NCBI GenBank assembly: GCA_905182995.1
Contig: CAJJDP010000086.1
Coordinates: forward strand, 359,541 to 423,540
DNA: 64,000 nucleotides
DNA from: Paramecium octaurelia
Taxonomy: Eukaryota > Ciliophora > Oligohymenophorea > Peniculida > Parameciidae
Reading direction: 5' to 3'
Shown here: positions 62,393-64,000 of the stretch, piece after piece
Numbering within the stretch: the stretch's first letter is position 1
Layout of the letters: each line of letters starts with the position of its first letter
The notes under the pieces: generated by a model
What the model was told of the DNA's origin: nothing
Seen by the model: the letters and a program-made list of their open reading frames with translations, nothing else
The model's database searches: none
Program-made: the position numbers and the translations under genes

Positions 62393-63255
62393 TTCGTATT
62401 CCGGCCGTAGGGAGCTTAGGAAAACCATTCGTATTCCGGCGGTAGGGGCTTGGGAAAACCCCTACTATATTCAGGCAGTAGGTACCACCTCTGGATTTAT
62501 GAGTCAAAAACTATGTAGGTACCACCCCCGGATTTGTGAGTCAAAAAATTATGCAGGTATGACCATAAGTAAATCGATGATTTCTGAAAGCTGACTAATA
62601 ATTTTTATCTGAGGGTTTGATTAAATTTTTCTATTCAATTTAGCATCGTAAATATGTATTAATTCGTTCTTTGTATTTGTTTGTTTCACATTTTTGAAGA
62701 GTTGATTCTGAAATATGTTAATGTATTAAATTATTATTATTATTTATTTAACACAACTAATTATCAAAATCAGATTGTAGTTTATATCGAGACACCTGGG
62801 GTTAATAATGCTGGGTGGTTTAGAGGATGCCTAACTCTAGATCCCACTGGAGTTCTTTACGAACTGCACTATATATTTTAAATTAATTTGTAATTGTAAT
62901 GTGATACTCCTTAGTGCGTCATCTAGATTTATGTTATTAATCGATGATTTTAGTAGAACGTTCTGGAATTAGTATTTGTTTTGGAGGCATAGATAGCACT
63001 AGAGATAATATATAACAAAGATCTCTACAAGCTACTAAGTTAAAGCCCCAAACCAGCAATAGGATCAGAACAGAAAATAAGGAGGTGGTCCTTCGTCTCA
63101 TTCTTTGTCTCAAGTTCCCTAGACTTCATATCCCTTCTGCCATGTTTGAAGAGTTTTCAGAGTTCCCTGGTCTGGCAGTAGCTAAGGTCCCCTTCCAGTT
63201 TAGGAACACTTGAGAATTCTGTGGCGAATGGACCCTGGTAAGAAATTATGAAAAA
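62393..63255. mobile_element. Foreign-looking segment, second copy
   Basis: Same segment as at 61038-61900, shifted by 1,355 bp, with the matching open frame at about 62681-62881. No base difference from the first copy was noticed in this part. Status as in the first copy. Confidence 0.35.
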
Positions 63256-63739
63256 TTAGAATAAATATATGTATTAAATGATTATAAATATTAATCAATT
63301 TTCATCGTTTTTATAATCCAATTTGGTTCTCTAAAATGAAGCTTCCTCTTTGTTTAAATAATGTCCTCAAGTCTATGCCAGACTGATTAATAAATTCTCC
63401 TTTCAAAATTAACACTCCGTTGGATCGAAATTCAAGCTAATTTGATATGACAAGGTAATTAACAGGAGAATTTACTATATAAAGAAGAAAATAAATACCA
63501 CTTTCTTGAATTAAGTTGTTGTTAAAGTTTTGAGATGAAAATTAAGCTACAATATCTTGATAACAATTATCTGAAGATAAGATTTATTATCCTGTCTTAA
63601 TATCCCATAAACGAATATGGTTATCATCACTACCAGATGCCAATGTAGTACCATCAGGAGAGTAACAAATTGAATTAACTGTTTCAGAATGACCATCTAA
63701 TTTGGCTTTTTATTATCCTGTCTTAACATCCCATAAACG
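62393..63739. repeat. 1,355-bp tandem duplication, unit 2
   Basis: Second copy of the unit at 61038. Identity runs to 63739, where copy 1 ends with ACGGATAGA and copy 2 continues with ACGAATATGG into further WD40 units. The break lies inside a WD40 repeat, as expected if the duplication arose by recombination between homologous repeats. Confidence 0.9.
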
Positions 63740-64000
63740 AATATGGTTATCATCACTACCAGATGCTAATGTAGTACCATCAGGAGAGTAACAAATTGAA
63801 GTAACTACATTTGAATGACCATCTAATTAGGCTTTTTATTATCCTGTCTTAACATCCCATAAGCGGATAGACCTATCTGCACTACCAGATGCTAATGTAG
63901 TACCATCAGGAGAGTAACAAATTGAATAAACTGCTAATGAATGACCATCTAATTTGGCTTTTTATTATCCTGTCTTAACATTCCATAAACAAATAAATTT
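63302..64000 (-). CDS. WD40-repeat protein, 3' part (runs off the window)
   Basis: Partial: the gene continues beyond 64000. Four WD40 units of 42 codons are visible, all near-identical ([18 protein letters not shown], then [19 protein letters not shown] and the [10 protein letters not shown] variants). A diverged final blade, a 24-nt intron at 63475-63498 and the C-terminal domain ([30 protein letters not shown]) follow, with TGA at 63302. This copy is intact as far as seen. Multi-blade propeller scaffold; partner unknown. Confidence 0.75.

Noticed and set aside
63595-64000. Regular repeats resembling a CRISPR array
   Set aside because: The repeats are 126-bp coding WD40 units without unique spacers, in a eukaryotic genome.

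Overview
The window is AT-rich, gene-dense DNA from a ciliate macronucleus, almost certainly Paramecium. Long conserved proteins are full of in-frame TAA and TAG (read as Gln) and end only at TGA. Nearly every gene with a recognisable homologue is cut by GT..AG introns of about 18-34 nt, and spacers between genes are often only 30-120 bp. A trichocyst matrix protein gene near the left end and several ciliary genes fit this lineage. All reading frames below use the ciliate code; intron calls come from restoring the frame of recognisable proteins.

Layout. 0.1-2.8 kb: trichocyst matrix protein and a convergent coiled-coil gene. 3.7-9.4 kb: PA200/Blm10 proteasome activator (PSME4). 9.6-18.7 kb: a LisH-CTLH-WD40 protein (WDR47-like), a WNK-type kinase, a Myb-repeat protein and a cyclic-nucleotide phosphodiesterase. 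19.8-24.3 kb: an enlarged CD36-family membrane protein and a JMJD6-type JmjC oxygenase. 24.5-31.5 kb: small weakly supported genes, a short acylated protein, CFAP57 and a coiled-coil gene. 31.7-42.7 kb: amino-acid transporter, PHD-finger protein, tRNA-Ala(CGC), two small hypothetical genes, an RsmI-type rRNA methyltransferase with a mitochondrial-type presequence, an F-box-like protein, a deoxynucleoside kinase and a low-complexity protein. 42.7-49.5 kb: a low-complexity gene, an ankyrin gene, a GSK3-type kinase with a divergent pseudokinase, and a centrin-like EF-hand protein. 49.5-55.3 kb: hypothetical protein, phosphomevalonate kinase, multi-pass membrane protein, tandem cytochrome b5 protein and UTP15. 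55.3-57.6 kb: poorly resolved, probably decayed coding DNA. 57.6-59.8 kb: a TPR protein with roughly one intron per repeat. 60.3-64 kb: fragments of a WD40-repeat gene in a 1,355-bp tandem duplication whose units also carry a compositionally foreign segment.

The genes are mostly unrelated housekeeping, signalling and cilium functions; there are no operons. The most unusual part is the right end (60.3-64 kb). The next most interesting features are the in-register introns of the TPR gene and a set of poorly conserved frames that contain in-frame TGA or need unusually long introns. Because TGA is the only stop, open frames of 100-150 codons occur easily by chance here, so low-confidence entries without homology should be read with that in mind.
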